Source of the DNA: Solimonas sp041659605
GTDB lineage: Bacteria > Pseudomonadota > Gammaproteobacteria > Nevskiales > Nevskiaceae
Length of the DNA stretch: 64,000 nt
Reading direction: 5' to 3'
NCBI GenBank assembly: GCA_041659605.1
Contig: JBAZXW010000001.1
Coordinates: 186,001-250,000, forward strand
Part shown: one piece after another, positions 39,092-47,692 of the stretch
How the letters are laid out: the number at the start of each line of letters is the position of its first letter
Numbering within the stretch: the first letter of the stretch is position 1
The notes under the pieces: model-generated
Told to the model about the DNA's origin: nothing
The model's input: the letters and a program-made list of their open reading frames with translations, nothing else
Databases searched by the model: none
Program-made: the position numbers and the translations under genes

Positions 39092-39370
39092 ATGAACAAG
39101 CTGCCTCGCAAGTCCCTCAGCGTTCTCGTTGCCGCCAGCCTTCTCGGCTTCAGCAGCATCGCCTCGGCCGACGGCAGCTTGAGCCAGCGCGTCGCCACCG
39201 GGGTCGGCCGAGTGATTGCAGCGCAGGGCAATGCCGCGCTGGATCAGATCCGCGAGGAGCTGGGTCAGACCATCGAAAAAACCATTCAGCCGTGGCTGCC
39301 GACCCAGGACGTGCAGGCCTCGAACGCCGCGCTTCCGAAAGCCACGCCATCCGCGACCGCGGCGCTGTAA
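39092..39370 (+). CDS. Small secreted protein heading the psp operon
   Basis: A 92-residue protein with a Sec signal peptide (cleavage after IASA, about residue 26). The mature 66 residues form one predicted amphipathic helix (LSQRVATGVGRVIAAQGNAA ... IREELGQTIEKTIQPWL) and a short Ala/Pro tail. It is the first gene after the sigma-54 promoter, 39 bases before pspA, so it should be induced by envelope stress. It is not PspA, B, C, D, E or G; no family is recognised. A role as a periplasmic stress effector is inference from position. Confidence 0.7.
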   Translation: MNKLPRKSLSVLVAASLLGFSSIASADGSLSQRVATGVGRVIAAQGNAALDQIREELGQTIEKTIQPWLPTQDVQASNAALPKATPSATAAL

Positions 39371-39409
39371 ACCACACCGTAACCGTCACCGTTTCACGAG
39401 GACACAATC

Positions 39410-40096
39410 ATGGGCATCTTTTCCCGCCTCTCCGACGTCATCAACTCCAACATCCACGCCATGCTCGACAAGGCGGAGGACCCCGAGAAGATGGTGCGCC
39501 TGATCATCCAGGAGATGGAGGACACGCTGGTCGAGGTCCGCTCGACGGCGGTGCGCAGCCTGGCCCGCAAGAAGGAGTTGCAGCGGAACATCACGCAGCT
39601 GGACGCGGACGTCACCGACTGGTCGCGCAAGGCCGAGCTGGCGATGAGCAAGGATCGCGAGGATCTCGCCCGTGGCGCGCTCGCCGCGAGCCAGCGCCTG
39701 AAGGATCACCAGACCGCAGTGGAAAAGGAACTGGTCCACGTCAACGACGAGATCGTCAAGCTCGACGACGATACGGCCAAGCTCAAGGCCAAGCTGGCCG
39801 ACGCGCGCCAGCGCCAGAAGTCGATCATCCTGCGCCAGGCATCGGTAGCCTCGCGCCTGAAGGTCAAGACGCAGATCAACGACCGCAAGATGACGGACAC
39901 GATGCTGCGCATGGAACAGTACGAAGGGAAGATCGACCGCATGGAGGCGGAGCTGGAGGCCTACGACCTTGGCACTCGTTCGGTCGCCGACGAATTCGCG
40001 CAGCTCGAATCCAAGGACAAGGTCGAGGCGGAACTGGCAAAATTGCGGAGCAAGTTCGGCAAGTCAGCGGCCAAGCCGGACGAGTCGAATTCCTGA
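39410..40096 (+). CDS. pspA: Phage shock protein A
   Basis: A 228-residue ESCRT-III-like membrane-remodelling protein and inhibitor of PspF. The N-terminal amphipathic helix MGIFSRLSDVINSNIHAML binds stressed membrane; the rest is a long coiled coil with the family stretch AEDPEKMVRLIIQEMEDTL. GAGGACACAATC precedes the ATG. It belongs to the sigma-54 psp operon, with pspB and pspC following. Confidence 0.97.
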   Translation: MGIFSRLSDVINSNIHAMLDKAEDPEKMVRLIIQEMEDTLVEVRSTAVRSLARKKELQRNITQLDADVTDWSRKAELAMSKDREDLARGALAASQRLKDHQTAVEKELVHVNDEIVKLDDDTAKLKAKLADARQRQKSIILRQASVASRLKVKTQINDRKMTDTMLRMEQYEGKIDRMEAELEAYDLGTRSVADEFAQLESKDKVEAELAKLRSKFGKSAAKPDESNS

Positions 40097-40121
40097 TCGC
40101 GCGGGGTAATGGGAGTGCTCT

Positions 40122-40367
40122 GTGGAAGCTTTAGTGCCCCTGGTGGCAATCTTGATGGTGTTCGGTATGCCGGTCGCAATCACCTGGCTGGTCCTGCGCC
40201 ACAGGGAGCGGCGCCATGGCATCCAGGAGGCCGCCGCGGGCCTCGGCGCCAGCGGCTCGCAGCTGATTGCGATCGCCGAACGCATGGAGAAGCGCATCGA
40301 AGCCCTGGAGCAGATCCTCGACGCCGAGTCCCCGGGCTGGAGAAAGAAATACCATGAGCATCCGTGA
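40122..40367 (+). CDS. pspB: Phage shock protein B
   Basis: An 81-residue inner-membrane protein: one N-terminal helix (LVPLVAILMVFGMPVAITWLVL) and a cytosolic coiled coil (QLIAIAERMEKRIEALEQILDAE) ending PGWRKK, as in PspB. With PspC it senses membrane damage and titrates PspA from PspF. The start is GTG at 40122 with GGGAG upstream. Its end overlaps pspC by 14 bases. Confidence 0.92.
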   Translation: MEALVPLVAILMVFGMPVAITWLVLRHRERRHGIQEAAAGLGASGSQLIAIAERMEKRIEALEQILDAESPGWRKKYHEHP

Positions 40368-40770
40368 TCGTGTCCGCGAAGGGACTTTCTTCGAGCGGCT
40401 GCGTCGCTACCCGCAGCGCGGCTGGGTCGCCGGCGTCTGCGCCGGGCTTGCCGAGTTCTTCGACTGGAACGTCAAGCTGCTGCGGGTCCTGTTTGTCGCC
40501 GGCCTGATTGTCAGCGGCTTCTTCCCGATCGGCCTGATCTATCTGGTTCTGTGGTATCTGATGGAGCCGGCCGACGGCGACAGCCGTCGCGCTGCCACGG
40601 TGGAGCCTTGCGGCACTGGCACGCATCGTTCATCCGGCGAGACCGGCGCCTCCACGACCGACATCAAGGCGCGTTTCACGCGGCTCGAAGAGCGCTTGCG
40701 CAACATGGAAGCCTGCGTGACCAACGATGAGTTCGAGCTGCGCCGCGAGCTGAAAAAGCTCGAGGGCTGA
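40354..40770 (+). CDS. pspC: Phage shock protein C
   Basis: A 138-residue inner-membrane protein with the PspC domain (LRRYPQRGWVAGVCAGLAEFF, then the FPIGLIYLVLWYLMEP helix) and a C-terminal region ending in a coiled coil (LEERLRNMEACVTNDEFELRRELKKLE). It overlaps pspB, so the two are translationally coupled. It works with PspB in signalling. pspD and pspE are not present behind it. Confidence 0.93.
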   Translation: MSIRDRVREGTFFERLRRYPQRGWVAGVCAGLAEFFDWNVKLLRVLFVAGLIVSGFFPIGLIYLVLWYLMEPADGDSRRAATVEPCGTGTHRSSGETGASTTDIKARFTRLEERLRNMEACVTNDEFELRRELKKLEG

Positions 40771-40788
40771 CCCGCAGGCCGACGCTTC

Positions 40789-41427
40789 TCAGCTGGCGCC
40801 GGCCAGGGGCGCGCCGGTCATGCGCCGCAGTGCGCGCTGGATGTTGGAACGCGCAGCGGCCTCGTAGCGGCTGCGAAACCACTCGGTCCAGTAAATCTGC
40901 GGCCGCAGCAGCCAGTCGCGCAGATCCTTCTTGCGCACACTCTGGTAGAGCGACTGCGGCACGTGCCGGTGCTCCTGGCGGATCTGGCGCTCGTACTCCG
41001 CGTAGCGCGCCGGGCGCGCGCCGAAGATCGCCTGATCGATGTCGATCATCAGGCATTCGTCGTCGCTCAGCGGTTCGGCCTGCGCCGCCGTCGCCAGCAC
41101 CAGGCCGTAGACCCGCTCGACCACCTGGGGCGATGCACCCGCCGTTGTCAGCGCGGTGCTCGCCCATTCCGCGCTGCGCAGCTCGTTGTCGGCGCGGCGG
41201 ACGTCGTAGTAGCCGTCGTGAAACCAGATCGCCAGCTCCAGCTCCAGCGGATGCTCCGCGAGCCCCCGGACCAGTTCGAACAGGTCGAGGCACTCGGCGA
41301 CGTGGTGCAGCGTGTGGTAAACGCGGCTCGCCTCGCTGTAATGACGGCGCAGCTCGGCATGCGTCAGCGGATCGCCGCGCAGACCCATCTCGGCGAAGAT
41401 CTCCGACCAACGCGCCAGGTTGCTCAT
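40789..41427 (-). CDS. Predicted HD-superfamily metal-dependent hydrolase
   Basis: A 212-residue cytosolic protein of the predicted HD phosphohydrolase group often mis-named 'N-methyl-D-aspartate receptor subunit'. Metal ligands are in YHTLHHVAECLDLF and LAIWFHDGYYD; a late DLRDWLLRPQIYWTEWFR stretch is also typical. The substrate is unknown. It is convergent with pspC and divergent from the TetR gene, with 84 bases between the two starts. Confidence 0.82.
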   Translation of the reverse strand: MSNLARWSEIFAEMGLRGDPLTHAELRRHYSEASRVYHTLHHVAECLDLFELVRGLAEHPLELELAIWFHDGYYDVRRADNELRSAEWASTALTTAGASPQVVERVYGLVLATAAQAEPLSDDECLMIDIDQAIFGARPARYAEYERQIRQEHRHVPQSLYQSVRKKDLRDWLLRPQIYWTEWFRSRYEAAARSNIQRALRRMTGAPLAGAS

Positions 41428-41511
41428 GGACGAAGGATATTACCGAGGGCTGCGCATCCGTTCGAGTTTGCGGACAATAGCGTCCCCTGGTCCTCCTGCC
41501 CGCCTCCGGAC

Positions 41512-42144
41512 ATGCCGCGCAAGCCCGCTCACGAGCGCTTCGACACGCTCGCCGCCATCGAAACCCGCGCCTTCGAGCTGTTTGGCCGCTTCGGCTACGA
41601 GGGCGTGTCGATCGGCGACATCGCCAAGGCGGCGCGCATTTCCAAGGGCGCGCTGTACTGGCACTTCAAGGGCAAGGAGGAGCTCTATCTCGACTGCCTG
41701 AAGCGGCTGCACGCGATCTTCGTCGGGTACATCCTCGAACCGATGCGCCGCGAACCTGACCCGATCCAGTCAATCATGCTGCTGTTTTCCGGGCTGCAGC
41801 GGATGCTGCAGGATCCCCGCGTCGAGAACGGCGTCGCCGGATACTGGCTGACGCCGTCCACGCCGGAAACCGCGCACATCGACGCCGCGCAGCGCGCCTT
41901 CGAAAACGCTGCGATCGCAACGCTGCGCGGGGTCCTGCAACGCGGCATGGACGAACGAAAACTAGACTTCGCCGGCGATCTCGACGAACTGGCGCGCGCG
42001 ATCATCTCCCTGGTCGAAGCCTGCGTGCTGCCGCTGCGGCACCGCAGCGCGGACGAAGTTCATGGCATGCTGTCGGTGATGGCGCGCACGATGTTTCGCG
42101 CCTACGCACGGTCCGAGGATGCCTTGCGCCTGGCCGCGCCATGA
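41512..42144 (+). CDS. TetR family transcriptional regulator
   Basis: A 210-residue repressor. The N-terminal HTH (AAIETRAFELFGRFGYEGVSIGDIAKAARISKGALYWHFKGKEEL) is canonical; the C-terminal ligand and dimer domain ends RTMFRAYARSED, similar to AcrR-like regulators of RND pumps. It precedes a membrane-fusion protein gene by 30 bases, so it probably controls that operon. No clear operator palindrome was identified in the 84-base gap upstream. Confidence 0.92.
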   Translation: MPRKPAHERFDTLAAIETRAFELFGRFGYEGVSIGDIAKAARISKGALYWHFKGKEELYLDCLKRLHAIFVGYILEPMRREPDPIQSIMLLFSGLQRMLQDPRVENGVAGYWLTPSTPETAHIDAAQRAFENAAIATLRGVLQRGMDERKLDFAGDLDELARAIISLVEACVLPLRHRSADEVHGMLSVMARTMFRAYARSEDALRLAAP

Positions 42145-42174
42145 TCCCATTTCACTGATGTCCCCAGGATTTCG

Positions 42175-43221
42175 ATGAAGCTGCGGACGCTTCCCCTCTG
42201 CGTTCTGTGTACCACGCTGGGCATTGCCGCCTGCTCCCCCGGCAACGGTTCTTTGACGACCGCGCCGCAGGCAGTGGCGGCAGCGCAGGCGATTCCGGTG
42301 GAGACGCAGCGCGTCGCCACCGCCACCGTCACCGACGAGCTGGTTGCCGTCGGCAGCCTGCGCGCGGACGAGGCCGTCACCCTGCGCCCCGAGATCGCCG
42401 GCCGCATCGCGCAGATTGGTTTCGCCGAGGGCCGTGCTGTGTCCGCCGGACAGCTGCTGTTCGCATTGGACGATGCCGTGCAGCGCGCCGAGGTCGACCA
42501 GGCGCAGGCCAACCTGCAGCTGGCGCAGCGCAGTTTCGATCGCGCCAGCGAGATGGTGATCCGCAAGCTGATTTCGCAATCCGACCGCGACCAGGCGGCG
42601 GCGAACCGTGACCAGGCGGCGGCGACGCTGGCGCTGGCTCAGGCGCGCCTGAGCAAGACGCGCATTCTCGCGCCGTTTGCCGGGACCACGGGCCTCAAGC
42701 AGGTCAGCCCGGGCGACTACGTGAACGCCGGCCAGGACCTGGTCAACCTGGAGGCGATGCAGTCGCTGAAGGTCGATTTCCGTGTCGACGAGAGCGCGCT
42801 GCCGCGCATCCGCACCGGCCAGAAGCTCGAGCTGGAAGTCGACGCCTACCCAGGCGAGCGCTTTGCAGGCGAGGTCTTTGCGATCGATCCGCGGGTTGCC
42901 GATGCGACGCGCTCCGTCGCACTGCGGGCGCGCCTGCCCAATCCTGAAGGCCGCTTGCGCCCGGGCCAGTTCGCGCGCGTGCACCTGGCGGTCGCACAGC
43001 GCAGCGAGGCCGTCGTCGTCCCCGAGCAGGCGATCTTTCCGCGCGGCGAGCGCCTGTTCGTCTATGTCGTCGAAAGCGACACGGCGAAGCTGCGGGAAGT
43101 CCGCGTCGGACAGCGCAGCCCGGGCCGTGCCGAGGTCTTGAGCGGGCTGGTGGTTGGCGACGTTCTGGTCGTCACCGGGCTGCAACGCATCGGCGACGGC
43201 ACCCCGGTTCGGGAGGAGTAG
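42175..43221 (+). CDS. Efflux membrane-fusion protein (HlyD/AcrA family lipoprotein)
   Basis: A 348-residue periplasmic adaptor. The lipobox IAAC gives the lipidated cysteine at residue 20. A barrel-sandwich with GSLRADEAVTLRPEIAGRIAQIGF, an alpha-hairpin (VDQAQANLQLAQRSFDRASEM), the second half-motif TRILAPFAGTTGLKQVSPGDYVNAG and a beta-barrel domain are all recognisable. Such proteins link an HAE1-type RND pump to an outer-membrane channel. Its immediate neighbour is instead an MMPL-type exporter; the matching RND pump is 5 kb upstream. Its stop is followed directly by the GTG of the next gene. Confidence 0.93.
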   Translation: MKLRTLPLCVLCTTLGIAACSPGNGSLTTAPQAVAAAQAIPVETQRVATATVTDELVAVGSLRADEAVTLRPEIAGRIAQIGFAEGRAVSAGQLLFALDDAVQRAEVDQAQANLQLAQRSFDRASEMVIRKLISQSDRDQAAANRDQAAATLALAQARLSKTRILAPFAGTTGLKQVSPGDYVNAGQDLVNLEAMQSLKVDFRVDESALPRIRTGQKLELEVDAYPGERFAGEVFAIDPRVADATRSVALRARLPNPEGRLRPGQFARVHLAVAQRSEAVVVPEQAIFPRGERLFVYVVESDTAKLREVRVGQRSPGRAEVLSGLVVGDVLVVTGLQRIGDGTPVREE

Positions 43222-45588
43222 GTGGGGCCCGCCGCCGCGCGCATTCTTCAATTCTTTCTCGCGCTGGTGTACGGCCGGCGCTGGCTGACGTTCTCGGTGC
43301 TCGCCGCATTCACCGCCTGGATGGCGGTGATGGCGACCCAGCTGCAGCCGAGCGCCGGCTTCGAGAAGCAGATTCCGCTCGAACACCCGTACATGAAGGT
43401 GTTCAAGGACTACGAGCAATCCTTCGGCGGCGCCAACCTGATCTCACTGGCGCTGATCAACCGCGACGGCGACATCTACAACGCGCGCTTCCTCGAAACC
43501 CTGCGCAAGGTCACCGACGAAGTGTTCTTCCTGCCCGGTGTCGACCGTTCGCGTGTGACTTCGCTGTTCACGCCCGGCGTTCGCTACATCGAGATCGTCG
43601 AAGGCGGCTTTGCCTCCGGCGACGTCGTCCCGCGCAACTACACGCCGACGCCGGAGACGCTGGCGCTGATTCGCGAGAACGTCGGCAAGGCCGGCATCAT
43701 CGGCCGGCTCGTCTCGGCCGACCAGCACGGCGCGATGATCGTCGCCGAGCTGCTTGAAATCCATCCGGAGACCGGCGAGCGTCTCGATTACGGCGAGGTG
43801 GCCAGGCAGCTCGAAGACATCCGCACGCGCTTGGCCGGCGACGGCATCGATATCCACATCATCGGCTTCGCCAAGGTAGTCGGCGACGTCACCGACGCCA
43901 GCGCCGAGGTACTCGGCTTCTTCGCCTTCGCCTTGGCGTCGACGATGCTGCTGCTGTGGCTGTTCTGTGGGTCCTTCCGCCTGTCGCTGCTGCCGCTGTC
44001 GGCCGCGCTGTCCGCCGTCGTCTGGGAGCTGGGGCTGCTGCGCCTGACCGGCTTCGGTCTCGACCCCTTCGCGATCCTGGTGCCGTTCCTGATCCTGTCG
44101 ATCGGCGTGTCGCACGGCGTGCAGTACATCAACGCCTGGGGCCACGAGGTCGCCGAGAACGGCCGCAATTCCTTCGACGCCTCGATCGAAACCTTCCGCC
44201 AGCTGTTCATTCCCGGCACCGTCGCCATTCTCACCGACGTCATCGGCTTCGCGACGCTGGCCTTCATCCAGATCGAGAGCATCCGTGAGATGGCGCTCAA
44301 CGCGGCGATGGGCATGGCCGCGGTGATCGTCACCAACAAGATGATGCTGCCGATCGTGCTGTCCTGGGTCGGCCTGCCGGACGTCGAGAAGTTCCGGCGC
44401 CGCGCCCGGAAGCGCACCGAAGTCGGCGACCGCCTGTGGCGCCGGCTGGCGGCGTTCGCGACCGGACGCTACGCGATCCCGGCACTCCTGGCGGCGCTGG
44501 TCGCGCTCGGCTGGGCCCTGCTCAAGTATCCCGACCTGACCGTCGGCGATCGCCAGGTCGGCGTCCCCGAGCTGCGGCCCGACAGCCGGTACAACCTCGA
44601 CTCGTGGCGGATCGCCGAGAATTTCGCGATCGGCGTCGACCTGCTCAAGGTGCTGGCCGTGGCCGGGGGCTACGGCTGCGTCGATCCGCAGAAGATGGAG
44701 GCGATCGACCGCTTCACCTGGCATATGCAGAACACCGAAGGCGTGCAGTCGGCGATGTCGCTGCCGCTGCTGGCGCGCCAGGTGCGCGCCGCGTGGTACG
44801 AGGGCTCGATCAAGTGGCGCGTGCTGCCGCGCAACCAAGGCGGCCTCGCCCACCTGGTGTCGCCGGTGCCCACGGCAATGGGCCTGAACAACCCCGACTG
44901 CAGCGTGCTGCCGGTGCTGATCTTCACCACCGATCACCGCGCCGAAACCATCGACCGCATCCTCGACGCGGTCAAAGGCTTCAACGCGGAGAACGCCGGC
45001 TCCGGCGTCGATTTCAAGCTGGCCTCAGGCAACGTCGGCGTGATGGCGGCGACCAACGAAGAGATCGAGGCGCGCGAACTGCTGGTGATCGTCTGGGTGC
45101 ACGCGACGCTGGGGCTGTTCGCGTGGCTTTCCTTCCGCACGCTGGCGAGCGTGGTCTGCATCCTCACGCCGCTGGTGCTGTGCTCGCTGCTGACCTACGG
45201 TCTGATGGCGACGCTGGGCATCGGCATGAAACCGGCGACACTGCCGGTCGCGGCCTTCGGTGTCGGCATCGGCGTCGACTACAGCATTTACCTGTGGAGC
45301 GTGTTCGCGGCACATCTGGAAGCCGGCGACCGCCTGCGCGAGGCGTATTTTCAGGCCCTGCGCCACACCGGCAAGGCGGTGGTGTTCACCTCGGCGTCGC
45401 TGCTGCTCAGCGTCTGTACCTGGCTGTTCTCGGGATTGCAGTTCCAGGCCGACATGGGCCTGCTGCTGCTGTTCATGTTCAGCACCAATCTGCTCGGCGC
45501 GATCCTGCTGCTGCCGGCGCTGGCCTGGCTGGTGCTGCCGTCGCGCCGTTCGGACGATGAAGGTCCGGTTCAGGCGCAAAATGCATAA
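43222..45588 (+). CDS. MMPL/RND-superfamily exporter
   Basis: A 788-residue inner-membrane protein with 12 predicted helices in two repeated halves, each with a periplasmic loop of about 200 residues. FILSIGVSHGVQYINAW and FGVGIGVDYSIYLWSVF are the TM4/TM10 signatures of MMPL/HpnN-like lipid or hydrophobe exporters. The GTG start immediately follows the stop of the fusion-protein gene. A DUF1329 gene follows, a pairing common in gamma- and betaproteobacteria that use steroids or other hydrophobic substrates. The cargo is unknown. Confidence 0.88.
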   Translation: MGPAAARILQFFLALVYGRRWLTFSVLAAFTAWMAVMATQLQPSAGFEKQIPLEHPYMKVFKDYEQSFGGANLISLALINRDGDIYNARFLETLRKVTDEVFFLPGVDRSRVTSLFTPGVRYIEIVEGGFASGDVVPRNYTPTPETLALIRENVGKAGIIGRLVSADQHGAMIVAELLEIHPETGERLDYGEVARQLEDIRTRLAGDGIDIHIIGFAKVVGDVTDASAEVLGFFAFALASTMLLLWLFCGSFRLSLLPLSAALSAVVWELGLLRLTGFGLDPFAILVPFLILSIGVSHGVQYINAWGHEVAENGRNSFDASIETFRQLFIPGTVAILTDVIGFATLAFIQIESIREMALNAAMGMAAVIVTNKMMLPIVLSWVGLPDVEKFRRRARKRTEVGDRLWRRLAAFATGRYAIPALLAALVALGWALLKYPDLTVGDRQVGVPELRPDSRYNLDSWRIAENFAIGVDLLKVLAVAGGYGCVDPQKMEAIDRFTWHMQNTEGVQSAMSLPLLARQVRAAWYEGSIKWRVLPRNQGGLAHLVSPVPTAMGLNNPDCSVLPVLIFTTDHRAETIDRILDAVKGFNAENAGSGVDFKLASGNVGVMAATNEEIEARELLVIVWVHATLGLFAWLSFRTLASVVCILTPLVLCSLLTYGLMATLGIGMKPATLPVAAFGVGIGVDYSIYLWSVFAAHLEAGDRLREAYFQALRHTGKAVVFTSASLLLSVCTWLFSGLQFQADMGLLLLFMFSTNLLGAILLLPALAWLVLPSRRSDDEGPVQAQNA

Positions 45589-45639
45589 TCGGCGAACAAC
45601 CGAGGAGAGGCGCCGCCGACAGACGGCGCAACATCGATC

Positions 45640-47016
45640 ATGCAGCAGACCCAATTCAGTTCATGGACCAGTTCACGGACCGCATCCGCACTCCTGGCGC
45701 TGACGGCCGCGCTCGCGTCCATTCCGCTCCATGCCAAAGTGTCGGCCGCGGACGCGCAGCGACTCGAAAAGGAACTGACCCCCATCGGTGCCGAACGCGC
45801 GGGCAGCGCCGACGGCGCGATCCCGGCCTGGACCGGCGGCCTGCCGCAGCGCGAGATGCCGCGCGGCGACAATCCCTTCGCCGCCGACAAGCCGCTGTAC
45901 ACGATCACCGCACAGAACCTGGCGCAGTACGCGCCGCTGCTGAGCGAGGGCTACAAGGCCCTGTTCAAGACCTTTCCCGATTACAAGATGATCGTGTACC
46001 CGACACGGCGTTCGGCCTCGTACCCGCAGTGGTTCTACGACGCCAGCCGCGCCAACGCCACGAAGGTCGAGCTGACCAACCAGGGTTACGGTTTCTGCTG
46101 CGCCGCGCAGGGCTATCCGTTCCCGGTCCCCGGCAACGGTACCGAGGTGATGTGGAATCACATCATGCGCTACAACACCAAGGGCTATAAGGGCTACGTC
46201 AACATGGCCGCCACCGTGGCCGATGGGTCCTACGTCGTTGAGCGCAACTACTTCGAACTGACCTACGTCTACAACAACGTGAAGTCGACGGTGGAGTCGC
46301 TCAAGGGCATGAATCTCTATGCCTTGACCAAGACGATCTCACCCCCGAACAAGGCCGGCGAGGCGCACCTGCTGCACGTGCCGATCGACCGCATCCAGGA
46401 CCAGACCGGCGTCTGGGTCTACAACAACAGCATCGGCCGTTCGCGCCGCATCGGCGAGGTCGGCTACGACAACCCGCTGTTCGACGGCCTGATGACGCAC
46501 GACCAGCTGGACATGTTCAACGGCCCGCTGGACCGATACACGATCAAGCTCCTCGGCAAGAAGGAGATGATCATCCCGTACAACAGCTACAAGCTCTACG
46601 ATCCCAAGATCAAGTACAAGGACATCATCCAGAAGGGCCACATCAACCAGGACCTGGCCCGTTACGAGCGCCACCGCGTCTGGGTGATCGAGGCGGAGGT
46701 TCGCCAGGGCTTCGCCCACCGCTACAAGAAGCGCACGTTCTACCTCGACGAGGACTCCTGGATCGTGCACCTGCAGGACATGTACGACGAGCGCAACCAG
46801 TTCTGGCGCACCGCGGAGTCGCATTCGATCACGTTCGCCAACGTGCCGGTCGTGGTCAACGGCGTGCAGGTGCACTACGACCTGCAGTCGCGCCGCTACG
46901 TCGCGATCAACCTGACCAACGAGGAGCGCAAGCTGATCGAGTACGACTGGGAGATGGAGCCGTCGTACTTCACGCCGGGAACGCTCAAGCGCTTCGCGAC
47001 GACGTCGCAAAAGTGA
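45640..47016 (+). CDS. DUF1329 family exported protein
   Basis: A 458-residue protein with a signal peptide (cleavage near LHA, about residue 32). LTPIGAERAGSADGAIPAWTGG and FKTFPDYKMIVYPTRRSA are DUF1329 hallmarks; the rest is a LolA/LolB-like beta-rich fold with RVWVIEAEVRQGFAHRYKKR and DEDSWIVHLQDMYDERNQFW. Family genes usually sit with MMPL exporters, DUF1302 and YCF48 genes; only the MMPL partner is here. It probably binds and shuttles a hydrophobic ligand in the periplasm, an inference from the fold. Confidence 0.92.
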   Translation: MQQTQFSSWTSSRTASALLALTAALASIPLHAKVSAADAQRLEKELTPIGAERAGSADGAIPAWTGGLPQREMPRGDNPFAADKPLYTITAQNLAQYAPLLSEGYKALFKTFPDYKMIVYPTRRSASYPQWFYDASRANATKVELTNQGYGFCCAAQGYPFPVPGNGTEVMWNHIMRYNTKGYKGYVNMAATVADGSYVVERNYFELTYVYNNVKSTVESLKGMNLYALTKTISPPNKAGEAHLLHVPIDRIQDQTGVWVYNNSIGRSRRIGEVGYDNPLFDGLMTHDQLDMFNGPLDRYTIKLLGKKEMIIPYNSYKLYDPKIKYKDIIQKGHINQDLARYERHRVWVIEAEVRQGFAHRYKKRTFYLDEDSWIVHLQDMYDERNQFWRTAESHSITFANVPVVVNGVQVHYDLQSRRYVAINLTNEERKLIEYDWEMEPSYFTPGTLKRFATTSQK

Positions 47017-47051
47017 ACTACCGCGCAGACGGCCGGCACACAAGTGTCGGA

Positions 47052-47084
47052 GTTCAGTACGAATTCAGCTTGAAAGCCTAGTCT
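47052..47084 (+). promoter_or_regulatory. PhoP-box-like direct repeat and -10 of the PhoPQ operon
   Basis: GTTCAG (47052-47057) and ATTCAG (47063-47068) form a direct repeat with an 11-base period, as bound by OmpR/PhoP-type dimers. The -10-like TAGTCT at 47079-47084 follows after 10 bases, so the repeat occupies the -35 position. The start is expected near 47091, at a 7-bp hairpin (AAACCTG/CAGGTTT, 47092-47109). Confidence 0.6.
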
Positions 47085-47122
47085 CGACTGCAAACCTGAG
47101 TGCAGGTTTTGTGGAGTCCGTC

Positions 47123-47683
47123 ATGAACAAGCCGAGCCTCGTCACCGCAGCAGTCGCGATACTGCTGTCCCCTGCCGCGTTCGCCGATCACGATCGCTAC
47201 GACCGCGACGATCGCTACGACGAGGGCAACGTGGAGTTCGTGCGCGTCGTCAGCGCCACGCCGATCTATCGCGATGTGCGCGTCGACGAACCGCGGCGCG
47301 AGTGCTGGGACGAGCGCGTGGTTTATCCCGGCGGCTATCGCCGCAACGACCTGGCGGCCGGAACCGTGGTCGGCGCGATCGCCGGCGGTGTCGCCGGCCA
47401 CCAGTTCGGCAAGGGCCATGGCCGCGACGCGGCAACGGTGGTCGGCGCATTGATCGGCGCCAGCATCGGCCAGCAGAGCGCAGCCGCCCACTCCGCCCCG
47501 CGCCCGGAGCGCGTGGCCTACGAGCAGCGCTGCGAGATCGTCGACGCCAGCCGCTACGAACAGCGCGTCGAGGGCTACGACGTCGCGTATCGCTACAACG
47601 GCCGCATCTATCACACCCAGATGCCCTACGATCCGGGCAACCGCATCGCGGTGCAGGTCGACGTCAGGCCGGCGGGCTACTAA
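47123..47683 (+). CDS. Exported glycine-zipper protein
   Basis: A 186-residue protein with a signal peptide (cleavage after AAFA, about residue 21). An acidic/Tyr/Arg-rich stretch is followed by a glycine-zipper 2TM segment (AGTVVGAIAGGVAGHQFGKG and AATVVGALIGASIGQQ) and a C-terminal domain with two Cys (CWDERV..., CEIVDAS). Such proteins insert in the outer membrane or periplasmic face and often respond to envelope stress. It is first in an operon with a PepSY-like protein and a PhoP/PhoQ pair, which suggests a role in envelope sensing or repair. Confidence 0.82.
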   Translation: MNKPSLVTAAVAILLSPAAFADHDRYDRDDRYDEGNVEFVRVVSATPIYRDVRVDEPRRECWDERVVYPGGYRRNDLAAGTVVGAIAGGVAGHQFGKGHGRDAATVVGALIGASIGQQSAAAHSAPRPERVAYEQRCEIVDASRYEQRVEGYDVAYRYNGRIYHTQMPYDPGNRIAVQVDVRPAGY

Positions 47684-47692
47684 AGTAAGTCA

